64,000 nucleotides of DNA, taken from SSF26 sp037443945 (lineage in GTDB: Bacteria > Chloroflexota > Anaerolineae > J102). Location: contig JBBINH010000002.1 in NCBI GenBank assembly GCA_037443945.1, positions 62,001 through 126,000 on the forward strand. Direction: 5' to 3'. Every line of letters starts with the position of its first letter. Positions within the stretch are counted from its first letter, which is position 1. Below, one piece after another: positions 33,752-42,105 of the stretch. The notes beneath the pieces were generated by a model, which was given only the letters and a program-made list of their open reading frames with translations, searched no databases and had not been told where the DNA came from. Both the position numbers and the translations under genes were made by a program.

Positions 33752-36117
33752 GCCGCTTCTCGGTGCTCGTCGCCCTTCTCTTCGTGGTGATCGGTCTGAC
33801 GTCCGCCATGAAAACGACCCGGGCTGCCTCGTCGGCGCCTCTCCTGAGCGGCCCTTTTCTCATTCTGGATACGGGCCTGATCGACACCGCCCGCTCGCGC
33901 AACCTGCGTTGGGCTGCTCACGCGCCGGATGTGGTCGAACGCGTGCTCGGTCCCGACCGACCCTGGGAGGCTATGGGCTATCACTACTGGAGCCAGGTGA
34001 TGGAGACAGAGGAGGGCTATCGGCTCTACTATCGGCGCCTGCCGGTAGACGAGACCGACACGGCCGGCCAATATTGCCTGGCCGTATCGACGGATGGCAT
34101 CCATTGGGAGAAGCCGGCGCTGGGCCTTAGCTTTTACCAGGGGCTGGATACGAACTGCACCGAACATGGTTTTCAGTTCGTTTTCGTCGATCCGAATGCC
34201 GATCCGGCGCAACGTTACAAAAAATTCGGCTTCCTGGACGATGAATCCTTCGGCCTGGTCAGCGTCAGCCCGGATGGCCTGCGCTTCTACCCCTATCCTC
34301 GGCGCCTACTGCCCTTTTTTGCCGATTCGCAGAATGTTGTCCTTTGGGATGACGAGCGCGCACGGTATCGGTTCTATCTGCGCGGCCGCAATGAGGATGG
34401 TCGCACGGTCGTCTATGCCGAGACAAGCACTCTCGAACAGCCGCTTCCCTATGAGTCTGTTGTTCGCCAACCGCACACCGGTTCTCGCAGCTATCCCCAT
34501 ATCCGGCAGGAATTACCCGCTGTCCTGGCAGCCGACGAGGCCGATTGGGCGGGTTGGCAGGATCCTCGTCCGGGGATGGTTGACATCTACCATAGTGCAG
34601 CGTTCAAATACCCCTGGGCGCAGGGGGTCTATCTGGCTTTTCCCAACATTTACTATCACTACTCGTCACGGACCACCCCACAGGCGCTCAACACCAACGA
34701 CGGCGAGTTCGAGGTGCAACTGGCCGTTAGCCGGGATGGTCAGACCTGGACTCGCTATCGGACGCCCTATGTCGCCCGTGGTGTCCTTGATGGCACCCGC
34801 ATGTACATAATAAGCATGGGACAAGGGTTACTGCGGCGGGGGAATCGCCTCTATCAGTATGTCATCGCTCTCCCTCGCACCCATGGCTTCGGAGCCGAAT
34901 TCGACGGCGAATGGCGCTGGATTTTTCGGGATCAGGAGACCCGCATGCGTTGGATGACCGGCGAACGCGGCGGCATCTATCGGACCGAGATCGGTCTCCA
35001 TCGCTTTGTCTCGTTACAGGCCGGAACGGACGAGAGCATTGTGACAACGCTGCCCTTCCGCTATCTCGGTAACCGGCTCTTGCTTAATCTGCGCACGGCC
35101 GGCAACGGCTTCGTGTGTGTGGGGCTATTAGATGAAAGAGGACGCAGTTTGCCCGGCCGTAGCCTGGCCGATTGCGATCCGCTACAGGGGGACGGTTACG
35201 AGCTGACGGCAACCTGGCATGGTGAGGCCGACATCGGCGCCTGGAGCGGGATGCCCGTGCGCTTGCAATTTCGCCTGCAACAGGCGGACCTCTTTGCCTT
35301 CGAATTCGGCGGTGATGCCTACAGTACACAACCGTTGGTCGTGCAATGGCGCGAGGCGTTCACCCAGGATTACGGCCGGCTGACCGCAGTGCGCGGTCGC
35401 GATGCCTGGCAGGTGCAGAACGGCTATCTCGTCGGTCCTTTTGACCGTAACGGCATGGTCAATGAACGGACACGACGGCTCGATCGCCGCGTCACAGAGC
35501 GGGATGCTTTTGCCCTTCAATTCGACTTCCGTCTGGAGGCCGGCCAACGCGAGCTTGATGCGGCTGCCCTCATCGGCTTGATGGGCGATGGCGGTCTGGC
35601 CCGCAATCCCTTGCTGGCCTTTTGGCTCGACAACGGTGGACGGCAATGGGGCATCCTGGCCGGTGGTGATGCGGCGACCACGCGCGTGGGCAAGGAATCA
35701 CGGACCACGCCGGACCTGGACCTCTGGCCTCATCAGGGTGATTGGTTGCAGGCCCGCCTGGTATGGGATCCGGAGAAGCGCATGGCTTCGGCTACCCTTT
35801 GGAATTTGACCGAAGGCTGGCGCATCGGCAGTACGGCTGCTTTTTTAGGTGACCTTCGCTTTACGCTGGATCGCGCCGGTGTGCGCATGGATATGAGCGC
35901 TCACGATCCCGACCTGGTCTTGGCGATCGATAACCTTGTGTTTGCCTTGGGTATGGACGTTACTCCGACTCCGACCTCGGCGGTCACAGCCACGGCCACA
36001 CCTGCAGCCACGTCCACGCCGACTCTCACGGCTACCCCCACACGACGGGCCACATTGATGCCCACGCCGTCGCCTTTCACCCTTCCCGGGCTGTACTTGC
36101 CCCTGTTGCAGCGCTAG
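33736..36117 (+). CDS. Secreted five-bladed-propeller glycosidase-like protein with LamG-like domain
   Basis: The protein has 793 residues with a signal peptide (LVALLFVVIGLTSAMKTTRA). The N-terminal region (about 40-470) shows propeller repeats like those of GH43/GH32-related proteins: YCLAVSTDGIHWEKPALGL, FGLVSVSPDGLRFYPYP, QNVVLWDDERARYRFYLRGR and QLAVSRDGQTWTRYRTPY. A LamG/DUF1080-like jelly roll lies at about 540-735. It ends in a Thr-Pro linker and LYLPLLQR. Catalytic acids cannot be assigned confidently. The 16-base overlap with wzt implies coupled translation, so it may process the exported polymer outside the cell. Confidence 0.78.
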   Translation: MAILLSRFSVLVALLFVVIGLTSAMKTTRAASSAPLLSGPFLILDTGLIDTARSRNLRWAAHAPDVVERVLGPDRPWEAMGYHYWSQVMETEEGYRLYYRRLPVDETDTAGQYCLAVSTDGIHWEKPALGLSFYQGLDTNCTEHGFQFVFVDPNADPAQRYKKFGFLDDESFGLVSVSPDGLRFYPYPRRLLPFFADSQNVVLWDDERARYRFYLRGRNEDGRTVVYAETSTLEQPLPYESVVRQPHTGSRSYPHIRQELPAVLAADEADWAGWQDPRPGMVDIYHSAAFKYPWAQGVYLAFPNIYYHYSSRTTPQALNTNDGEFEVQLAVSRDGQTWTRYRTPYVARGVLDGTRMYIISMGQGLLRRGNRLYQYVIALPRTHGFGAEFDGEWRWIFRDQETRMRWMTGERGGIYRTEIGLHRFVSLQAGTDESIVTTLPFRYLGNRLLLNLRTAGNGFVCVGLLDERGRSLPGRSLADCDPLQGDGYELTATWHGEADIGAWSGMPVRLQFRLQQADLFAFEFGGDAYSTQPLVVQWREAFTQDYGRLTAVRGRDAWQVQNGYLVGPFDRNGMVNERTRRLDRRVTERDAFALQFDFRLEAGQRELDAAALIGLMGDGGLARNPLLAFWLDNGGRQWGILAGGDAATTRVGKESRTTPDLDLWPHQGDWLQARLVWDPEKRMASATLWNLTEGWRIGSTAAFLGDLRFTLDRAGVRMDMSAHDPDLVLAIDNLVFALGMDVTPTPTSAVTATATPAATSTPTLTATPTRRATLMPTPSPFTLPGLYLPLLQR

Positions 36118-36121
36118 AGCC

Positions 36122-36430
36122 ATGAATCGCACCATCGTGTTCGGTGCCGTTGCCGGTCTGGGGGTGGGTATGTTTATCCTGGCCGGCGTGTTGGGGCTTG
36201 CTGTGCGCTGCTTACCCTGGCGCCTAAGCCTGCCCACATCGCCTTGGCCCTGGTATTGTGCCGATCCGGCCTATTCGGTCTTGCTTTATCTGGCCTTTCC
36301 GGTCAATCTGTTGACCAATGACCTGATGCGTGCCATCATGCTGGCCCCCTTAGCTCTGGTCATGTATACGCTTTTTGGGATTGCCGTTGCTATTTTGCAG
36401 AAAAGACGTATCTCTGCCAAATCGGAGTAA
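36122..36430 (+). CDS. Small membrane protein (102 residues), unknown function
   Basis: It starts four bases after the propeller gene and ends three bases before the next. There are two or three hydrophobic stretches (GAVAGLGVGMFILAGVLGLA; YSVLLYLAFPVNLL; IMLAPLALVMYTLFGIAVAI) and a basic C-terminus (LQKRRISAKSE), so the C-terminus is probably cytoplasmic. Tight packing and an undisturbed membrane-protein pattern support a real gene. I do not recognise the family. Confidence 0.7.
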   Translation: MNRTIVFGAVAGLGVGMFILAGVLGLAVRCLPWRLSLPTSPWPWYCADPAYSVLLYLAFPVNLLTNDLMRAIMLAPLALVMYTLFGIAVAILQKRRISAKSE

Positions 36431-36433
36431 AGT

Positions 36434-37423
36434 ATGCATTATCTGGTTTCTACACATTCACGGCTTTTATCACTTAATTTGGATGATAATTGGCAAATTA
36501 TCGATATGAAAATTATCAATGATGGCCATCATTATGGTATAGCTCTTTTACCTGGAAATACACCAAGGTTTGTGACTAAACACAAAACTTCCGATCTAAC
36601 AATTTACCGTCTAGAAAATAACAATTTTGTTATTGAGGGAAAATTTTTTCACACCGACAACGATCAAATTCATCAGATAGCTTACGGTAATAATGGTATT
36701 TATATTGCCAACACATTTTATAATTCTATAACCTATCAATCTCTTGATGGTAAAATAAGACAAGAGTATCATTTTTACGATCACAGATCTGACATAAATC
36801 ACGTCAATTCGGTTTTTCCATGTGATAACTTGATATTGGTGATGTTGCATAATCGTGCTAATTTTAGTGAAGTTTTTATTGTTAGACATGATATCGACAA
36901 TGGGTTTAAACCCGAAGGAATTATTCGTCTAGCGCATACAGGGTGTCATAATATTTTTGTCGACGAAAAACATATCTATTATTGCGCTTCAGGGAGTGGT
37001 CATTTTGTTGTGGTAGATCGAAAAAAGCGACGCATTGCCAAAGAGCTGCACTTTGTCGGTCATACCAAGGGTTTGTCGGTGACCGATGATTTTATTGTTT
37101 TCGGTGTTTCCGATCACGCGCAACGGGAGGCGCGCCTGACCTCGCGTGGGCGTCTGGTGGTGCTGGAGCGACGGCGTTTCGCCATCGTGACCATGGTGGA
37201 TCTCAACGGCCAGGGCCATGTCGGCAATGTCAACGAAATCCGCTGTCTCTCGGCACCGGAGCTGGCCCATGCCGGCGCGTTCGAGGTGGTGGCGGGGTTG
37301 CGGTCTTTTGCCGTCGGTCGTGGTGGGGGGCTGTGGCCGCGGCTGGCACGCCTGTGGCTTGAACTGGACAATCGTCGTCGGCAACGTCGGGTACTGAGGA
37401 CCGGTGTGGCCGAAGGAGGCTGA
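36434..37423 (+). CDS. Unrecognised protein, possibly beta-propeller, with GC-content switch
   Basis: The protein has 329 residues. Repeated short strand patterns (NGIYIANTFYNSITYQSLDG; HIYYCASGSGHFVVVDRKKR) suggest a propeller, but no family is assigned. Residues 1 to about 195 are written in AT-rich codons rich in Asn, Ile and His; from about residue 200 the codons become GC-rich and the protein becomes Arg-rich (RLARLWLELDNRRRQRR). The frame is continuous. It has no signal peptide. Its place next to a sulfotransferase suggests a glycan-related role, which is only inference. Confidence 0.65.
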   Translation: MHYLVSTHSRLLSLNLDDNWQIIDMKIINDGHHYGIALLPGNTPRFVTKHKTSDLTIYRLENNNFVIEGKFFHTDNDQIHQIAYGNNGIYIANTFYNSITYQSLDGKIRQEYHFYDHRSDINHVNSVFPCDNLILVMLHNRANFSEVFIVRHDIDNGFKPEGIIRLAHTGCHNIFVDEKHIYYCASGSGHFVVVDRKKRRIAKELHFVGHTKGLSVTDDFIVFGVSDHAQREARLTSRGRLVVLERRRFAIVTMVDLNGQGHVGNVNEIRCLSAPELAHAGAFEVVAGLRSFAVGRGGGLWPRLARLWLELDNRRRQRRVLRTGVAEGG

Positions 37424-37424
37424 A

Positions 37425-38267
37425 ATGGGACGTCCCCTTTACGTTGTTATCCATCTTTACAAAACGGCCGGTAAAGCCCTTTTGCATAATTTTCAGCAAA
37501 ATTTGCGAAAGGGCGAATTGCTACCAATGTATGCCCCTCAGATAGGTTTAAATAAGGCTCAAGGTAGTGCTAATCCCGGCTGGAACGAAGAAGTTGTTGT
37601 GAATTATTTGAAATCACGTCTTAACGACAAAATAAAATGCATTTTTGGTCATATGGCCTTTTATGGCATTCATGAGCTATCTTTTGTGAATCATCGTGAT
37701 GTGCGCTATATAACATTTTTGCGAGATCCAGTTAATCGTGTCATATCATTATATTATTATCTTAAGTATAATTCAACTAATATTTGGCACGATGAAATTG
37801 TTACCAATAATTGGTCAATAGAGGAATGGTTGGACAACAGTCGTGGATTGTGGATCCATAATGGTCAATTGCGTCATCTTTTGCTCTGGCAACGTAAAGA
37901 GGTCACTTATCAACGTCAACTTACAGAAGAGCATTTACGTATAGGAAAACAAATTATTGATAGAATGTGGTTTGTTGGAATAAAAGAAACATTTGATTCA
38001 GATTTGCATTTTCTCTGTCGTTTGCTTAATTTTAGAAATTGTTCACCAGATGAACGAATTAATGTTTCTAGTGGTGATAAACAGATAAATGATGTTGCTA
38101 TTCAGCGTATAAAACAAGATAACGCTCTTGATTGCGTCTTGTATGCCTATGCCCGACAGGTTCACGCAGCTCGCTATGAACAATATGTAGATAATCATCA
38201 TAATACGCAACACTTCTCATATTTACAAAATTTTCTCAAGTCTTTTACAAAAACACAAAATTTTTAA
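37425..38267 (+). CDS. Sulfotransferase (Sulfotransfer_2 type)
   Basis: The protein has 280 residues from ATG 37425, with AAGGAGG at 37413-37419. The PAPS 5'-phosphosulfate loop is VIHLYKTAGKALLHNF and the 3'-phosphate site FLRDPVNRVISLYYYL, the family pattern for carbohydrate sulfotransferases. It would move sulfate from PAPS to a glycan hydroxyl in the cytoplasm. The whole gene except its first codons is low-GC (Asn/Ile/Lys-rich), unlike its high-GC counterpart at 60235. This suggests foreign origin. Confidence 0.85.
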   Translation: MGRPLYVVIHLYKTAGKALLHNFQQNLRKGELLPMYAPQIGLNKAQGSANPGWNEEVVVNYLKSRLNDKIKCIFGHMAFYGIHELSFVNHRDVRYITFLRDPVNRVISLYYYLKYNSTNIWHDEIVTNNWSIEEWLDNSRGLWIHNGQLRHLLLWQRKEVTYQRQLTEEHLRIGKQIIDRMWFVGIKETFDSDLHFLCRLLNFRNCSPDERINVSSGDKQINDVAIQRIKQDNALDCVLYAYARQVHAARYEQYVDNHHNTQHFSYLQNFLKSFTKTQNF

Positions 38268-38315
38268 TATCACAAATACACTAATAAACTATAACAATCA
38301 AAAATCTGTTCATTT

Positions 38316-38921
38316 ATGATTATATATACTAAGATTGTTAAAAAATTGAAAAAATTATCTATAAATTGGTCGAGAAGATTAGAAAAGAAATTAATCGATT
38401 ATTTTTGTCATCTTGGCTTCTTAAATATAAAACGTTGTGTTGTGCATGGTCCCTCCGATAGATTGCATTTGGGAAAAAATGTAAACTGCAATAATAATGT
38501 CTTTTTCAATACGCGTTCCGGACATATCTATATAGGCGATGACACGGTTTTGAGTTTTTATTGCATGTTCCTAACCGGACGCCACGAATTTGAAAACGGC
38601 GAGCTTAAGCAGCCGCGTTCCCGCCAGGTACCCTCCTCGGGTTATGATATTCGCGTCGGCAAGGGCTGCTGGATCGCTTCCGGGGCCATCATCCTCGGCG
38701 GTGTCACCATCGGCAATCATTGCCTGGTGGCTGCCGGCGCTGTTGTGACCCACGACATACCCGACTACGCCATTGTCGCCGGTGTCCCCGCCCGCATTAT
38801 CGGCGATGTGCGTCAACTGGACCACGGCGGACGTGAACAGGCGGCCGTAGCGGGTCCTTCCGTCTTTATTCCGCCTGCCCATGCCGATGAGGATAGGGGC
38901 TTTTCTCATCAGGAGGAGTGA
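38316..38921 (+). CDS. Left-handed beta-helix acyltransferase (hexapeptide family)
   Basis: The protein has 201 residues. Hexapeptide repeats run from about residue 60: HIYIGDDTVLS, IRVGKGCWIASGAIILGGVT, IGNHCLVAAGAVVTHDIPDY and AIVAGVPARIIG, as in WbbJ/maltose-acetyltransferase-like enzymes. The FLTGRHEF block provides the usual catalytic-His region. The first ~85 codons are AT-rich with a basic N-terminus, and the rest are GC-rich. It may O- or N-acetylate a sugar for the nonulosonate or sulfated glycan. The 48 bases before it are AT-rich and hold no gene. Confidence 0.85.
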   Translation: MIIYTKIVKKLKKLSINWSRRLEKKLIDYFCHLGFLNIKRCVVHGPSDRLHLGKNVNCNNNVFFNTRSGHIYIGDDTVLSFYCMFLTGRHEFENGELKQPRSRQVPSSGYDIRVGKGCWIASGAIILGGVTIGNHCLVAAGAVVTHDIPDYAIVAGVPARIIGDVRQLDHGGREQAAVAGPSVFIPPAHADEDRGFSHQEE

Positions 38922-38923
38922 CC

Positions 38924-39985
38924 ATGTCACCATCATTAGTCATTGATGGCAAGATAATCGCCGATTCTTCGGATTGCTATGTTATTGCCGAAATCGGTCA
39001 TAACCATCAGGGCGAGCTGGAAAAGTGTAAAGAACTTTTTCGTGTGGCTAAGCAATGTGGTGCTGATGCAGTAAAACTGCAAAAGCGCGATAATCGCACA
39101 CTTTACACAAAGGCTTACTATAATAAGCCATACGAGCATCGCAACAGTTTTGGTCGAACATACGGCGAGCATCGCGAGTATCTGGAGTTCGGTTTGGAGG
39201 AGTATCGCGAGTTGCAGCTTTATGCGCGCGAATTGGGAATTACCTTCTTCTCCACGGCTTTCGATATCCCCAGCGCCGACTTCCTGGCCGAGCTCGATAT
39301 GCCCGCCTTCAAGATTGCTTCGGGGGACCTGAAAAACATCCCCTTGCTCAAGCACGTGGCTTCGTTCCAAAAGCCGATGTTTGTCAGCTTGGGCGGCGGT
39401 ACCATGGAAGATATCCAGCGCGCCTACGACACCATTATGCCCATCAATCCGCAACTGTGTCTGCTGCACTGCACGGCCAGCTATCCGACCCCGGCCGAGG
39501 AGATGAATCTCCGGGTGATCACCACCCTGCGCGAACGCTTCCCCGATGTCGTCATTGGCCTCTCCGACCACTACGACGGCATCGCCATGGCCGTAGTGGC
39601 CTATGTGCTCGGCGCCCGGGTCATCGAAAAGCATTTCACCCTGCATCACACCTGGAAGGGTTCCGATCACGCCATGTCCTTGGAGCCTATCGGCATGGGC
39701 AAGATGGTGCGCGACCTGCGCCGGACCCGCATCGCCCTGGGCGACGGCATCAAACGGGTCTATGACAGTGAACGCGACCCGATGTTCAAAATGGGTAAGG
39801 CGCTCTATGCCGCTCGCGCCTTGCCTGCCGGTCATGTCCTCGGCCCGGACGATGTGGTGATCAGATCGCCGGCTGCCGGCCTGCCGCCGTATGAACTGGA
39901 ACGGGTGCTTGGTCGGCGTTTGTTGGTTCCTTTGCAAGAGGAAGATAGCATCACCTGGGATGTGCTGGACGGGAGCCTGACTTGA
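38924..39985 (+). CDS. neuB: Nonulosonate synthase, NeuB family
   Basis: The protein has 353 residues from ATG 38924, seven bases after AGGAGG (38911-38916). A TIM-barrel synthase domain carries CYVIAEIGHNHQGELEKCKE, GADAVKLQKRDN, FFSTAFDIPSADFL, MPAFKIASGDLKNIPLL, LLHCTASYPTPAEEMNL, IGLSDHYDG and ARVIEKHFTLHHTWKGSDHA. A SAF/antifreeze-like domain ends it (ALPAGHVLGPDDVVI). It condenses phosphoenolpyruvate with an N-acetylmannosamine-type sugar or its 6-phosphate to give a sialic-acid-like nine-carbon sugar. Which nonulosonate is made cannot be read directly. Confidence 0.93.
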   Translation: MSPSLVIDGKIIADSSDCYVIAEIGHNHQGELEKCKELFRVAKQCGADAVKLQKRDNRTLYTKAYYNKPYEHRNSFGRTYGEHREYLEFGLEEYRELQLYARELGITFFSTAFDIPSADFLAELDMPAFKIASGDLKNIPLLKHVASFQKPMFVSLGGGTMEDIQRAYDTIMPINPQLCLLHCTASYPTPAEEMNLRVITTLRERFPDVVIGLSDHYDGIAMAVVAYVLGARVIEKHFTLHHTWKGSDHAMSLEPIGMGKMVRDLRRTRIALGDGIKRVYDSERDPMFKMGKALYAARALPAGHVLGPDDVVIRSPAAGLPPYELERVLGRRLLVPLQEEDSITWDVLDGSLT

Positions 39986-40500
39986 GCATTTTCGCCCTGC
40001 TCAATCCGGACCTGAAAGCGCGCATTCGCCGGACGCAGATCCTCGGTTTTGATTTTGACGGAGTTTTTACCGATAATGCCGTCTATGTGTTCGAGGACGG
40101 CCGCGAAGCTGTGCGCTGCTATCGGGGAGATGGTCTGGGGTTACGTCGTTTGGAAGCTCTGGGGGTCTTGCCCGTGATCGTTTCCAGCGAGACGAATCCG
40201 GTCGTTTTGGCGCGCAGTCGGAAATTGCAGGTGCGTTGTATCCACGGCTGCGCCGATAAGTTAGCCGCCATGGAGACCTTGGCAGCCGAGCAGGGTCTAT
40301 CCTTGGACCGGGTCGGGTTTGTCGGCAACGATATCAACGACGCGGCTGTGTTGGGTCGGGTCGGGTTGGCCGTTGTCGTCCAGGATGCCCATCCCGATGT
40401 TCTCGCTTTGGCCCACTATCGCACCCAACGGCCTGGCGGCTACGGGGCCGTACGCGAGGTGTGTGATTTGTTCGTGCACGTTTGCAGCGAAGAGGGTTAA
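39982..40500 (+). CDS. KdsC-type HAD phosphatase, probable nonulosonate-9-phosphate phosphatase
   Basis: The protein has 172 residues starting at a TTG that overlaps the neuB stop (TTGA); no ATG exists before the catalytic motif. HAD motif I FDFDGVFTDN, motif II VIVSSE, motif III (CADKL) and motif IV GFVGNDINDAAVLG are those of the capless KdsC subfamily. In Bacteroides a relative acts on KDN-9-phosphate. Placed between neuB and neuA, it argues that this NeuB uses a 6-phosphorylated substrate and yields a 9-phosphate. That is an inference from order and family. Confidence 0.85.
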   Translation: MSIFALLNPDLKARIRRTQILGFDFDGVFTDNAVYVFEDGREAVRCYRGDGLGLRRLEALGVLPVIVSSETNPVVLARSRKLQVRCIHGCADKLAAMETLAAEQGLSLDRVGFVGNDINDAAVLGRVGLAVVVQDAHPDVLALAHYRTQRPGGYGAVREVCDLFVHVCSEEG

Positions 40501-40506
40501 CGTCCT

Positions 40507-41331
40507 ATGCCCACGCCGGCAGAACTTTTCCGGGTCGAAGGCAAGATCGCCGTGGTGACCGGCGGCCTGGGCCAGTTGGGGCGCCAGTTCGTGCTGACAT
40601 TGGCCGATAGCGGCGCCCGGGTAGCCGTCCTGGATAGCCGTGTGGACGACGCCGTCGTGGCCGCCCGTTTCGGGGAGCGCCGTCATGACCCCGCCCTGCG
40701 TTTCTATCGGGTGGACGTGACCGACCGGGCTTCCCTGGAAGCCGGACTGCAGCAAATGCAGGAGCTCTGGGGAACGCCCCACATTCTGATCAACAACGCT
40801 GCCCTGGATTCTCCCCCCAATGCACCCGCCGCCGAAAACGGTCCTTTCGAGACCTATCCCGAAAGCTCGTTGGATACGGTGTTGGCCGTCAATCTAAAAG
40901 GGGTTATTTTGTGTTGCCAGGTGATCGGCGGGGCCATGGCCGCAGCCGGCCGCGGCTCGATCATCAACATCAGTTCGATCTACGGTCTCGTCTCGCCCGA
41001 TCAGCGTATCTATGCCTATCGGGCGGCCCAAGGCGCCCCTTTTTTCAAACCGGTAGCCTACGCCGTCTCCAAATCCGGCCTGCTCAATTTGACCCGCTAT
41101 CTAGCCACCTATTGGGCGCCCAAAGGGGTGCGGGTGAACACCCTGACGTTCGGCGGTGTGTTCAACCATCAGGATGAGGCCTTCCTGCGCGAGTACTGCG
41201 CGCGCGTTCCTCTGGGCCGGATGGCGCGCGAGGACGAGTACAACGGCGCCATTCTCTTCCTGGCTTCGGACGCCTCATCCTACATGACCGGAGCCAATCT
41301 CGTCATCGACGGCGGCTGGACGGCCTGGTAG
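40507..41331 (+). CDS. SDR-family oxidoreductase of the nonulosonate cluster (PtmA-like position)
   Basis: The protein has 274 residues. The Rossmann motif is VVTGGLGQLGRQF; the catalytic Tyr-Lys is in AYAVSKSGLLNLTRYLA, with SIINISSIYG providing the Ser, and the tail MTGANLVIDGGWTAW is typical of classical SDRs. Similar SDR genes (PtmA) sit beside CMP-nonulosonate synthetase genes in legionaminate clusters; the substrate in those is not settled to my knowledge. It is six bases behind the phosphatase and two before neuA. Confidence 0.88.
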   Translation: MPTPAELFRVEGKIAVVTGGLGQLGRQFVLTLADSGARVAVLDSRVDDAVVAARFGERRHDPALRFYRVDVTDRASLEAGLQQMQELWGTPHILINNAALDSPPNAPAAENGPFETYPESSLDTVLAVNLKGVILCCQVIGGAMAAAGRGSIINISSIYGLVSPDQRIYAYRAAQGAPFFKPVAYAVSKSGLLNLTRYLATYWAPKGVRVNTLTFGGVFNHQDEAFLREYCARVPLGRMAREDEYNGAILFLASDASSYMTGANLVIDGGWTAW

Positions 41332-41333
41332 CC

Positions 41334-42065
41334 ATGGACTATCGCGTGGTAGCCCTGATCCCGGCCCGGGCCGGCTCAAAGCGGGTGCCGGGCAAGAACA
41401 TTCGGCCGTTGGCGGGACATCCGCTCATGGCCTATACCATCGCCGCTGCCCGCCATAGCGGCATTTTTACCGATGTCATCGTTTCCACCGATGCCGAGGC
41501 CTATGCCGAGATTGCCCGCCATTACGGCGCCGAAGTGCCCTTCCTGCGCCCGGTCGCCATGGCCGGGGAACGCTCGCCCGACATCGAGTGGGTGGAATAC
41601 ACGCTGCAACGGCTGGCAGCCGAGGGCCGCCATTACGATGCGTTCAGCATCCTCAGGCCTACCAGCCCCTTCCGACAACCGGAGACCATCCGCCGGGCCT
41701 GGCAGCAATTTTTGGCCGGCCAACCGGCCGATTCGCTGCGGGCCGTGGAGAAGTGCAAGCAGCATCCTGGCAAAATGTGGGTCATCCGCAACGGACGCCT
41801 GCTGCCGTTGCTGCCCCTGGGGCCTGCCGAACAGCCCTGGCACAGCACGCCCTATCAGGCCTTGCCCGAAATCTACGTCCAAAATGCCAGTCTCGAGATC
41901 GCCTGGTCGCACGTCGTTTTTACAACTCGGACGATTGCCGGGACGACCGTCATACCCTTCTTGACCGAGGACTATGAGGGTCTGGACATCAACGATGAAA
42001 AGGACTGGTGGTACGCCGAGCATTTGCTCACCCAGGGGCAGGCTCGACTGCCCGACATAGGGTGA
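41334..42065 (+). CDS. neuA: CMP-nonulosonate synthetase (acylneuraminate cytidylyltransferase)
   Basis: The protein has 243 residues. ALIPARAGSKRVPGKNIRPL is the CTP-binding P-loop of the family, followed by DVIVSTDAEAYAEIARHYGA and FSILRPTSPFR. It activates the nine-carbon acid as its CMP sugar for glycosyltransfer. Together with neuB and the phosphatase it makes the pathway from an acylated mannosamine to the CMP sugar nearly complete. No NeuC-type epimerase is in the window. Confidence 0.94.
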   Translation: MDYRVVALIPARAGSKRVPGKNIRPLAGHPLMAYTIAAARHSGIFTDVIVSTDAEAYAEIARHYGAEVPFLRPVAMAGERSPDIEWVEYTLQRLAAEGRHYDAFSILRPTSPFRQPETIRRAWQQFLAGQPADSLRAVEKCKQHPGKMWVIRNGRLLPLLPLGPAEQPWHSTPYQALPEIYVQNASLEIAWSHVVFTTRTIAGTTVIPFLTEDYEGLDINDEKDWWYAEHLLTQGQARLPDIG

Positions 42066-42105
42066 ACGTTGTCATCCCAGCACGATTTTAGGAGTTTTGT
42101 GAGCC

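Larger units (their letters stand above)
36434..39150 (+). other. Low-GC mosaic stretch within a high-GC region
   Basis: Base use changes abruptly: AT-rich from 36434 to about 37020, GC-rich to about 37430, AT-rich again to about 38570, GC-rich to 38920, and intermediate through the first 200 bases of neuB. Two switches lie inside open reading frames that stay intact across them. This indicates recent acquisition with recombination inside genes, or uneven amelioration. Confidence 0.8.
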
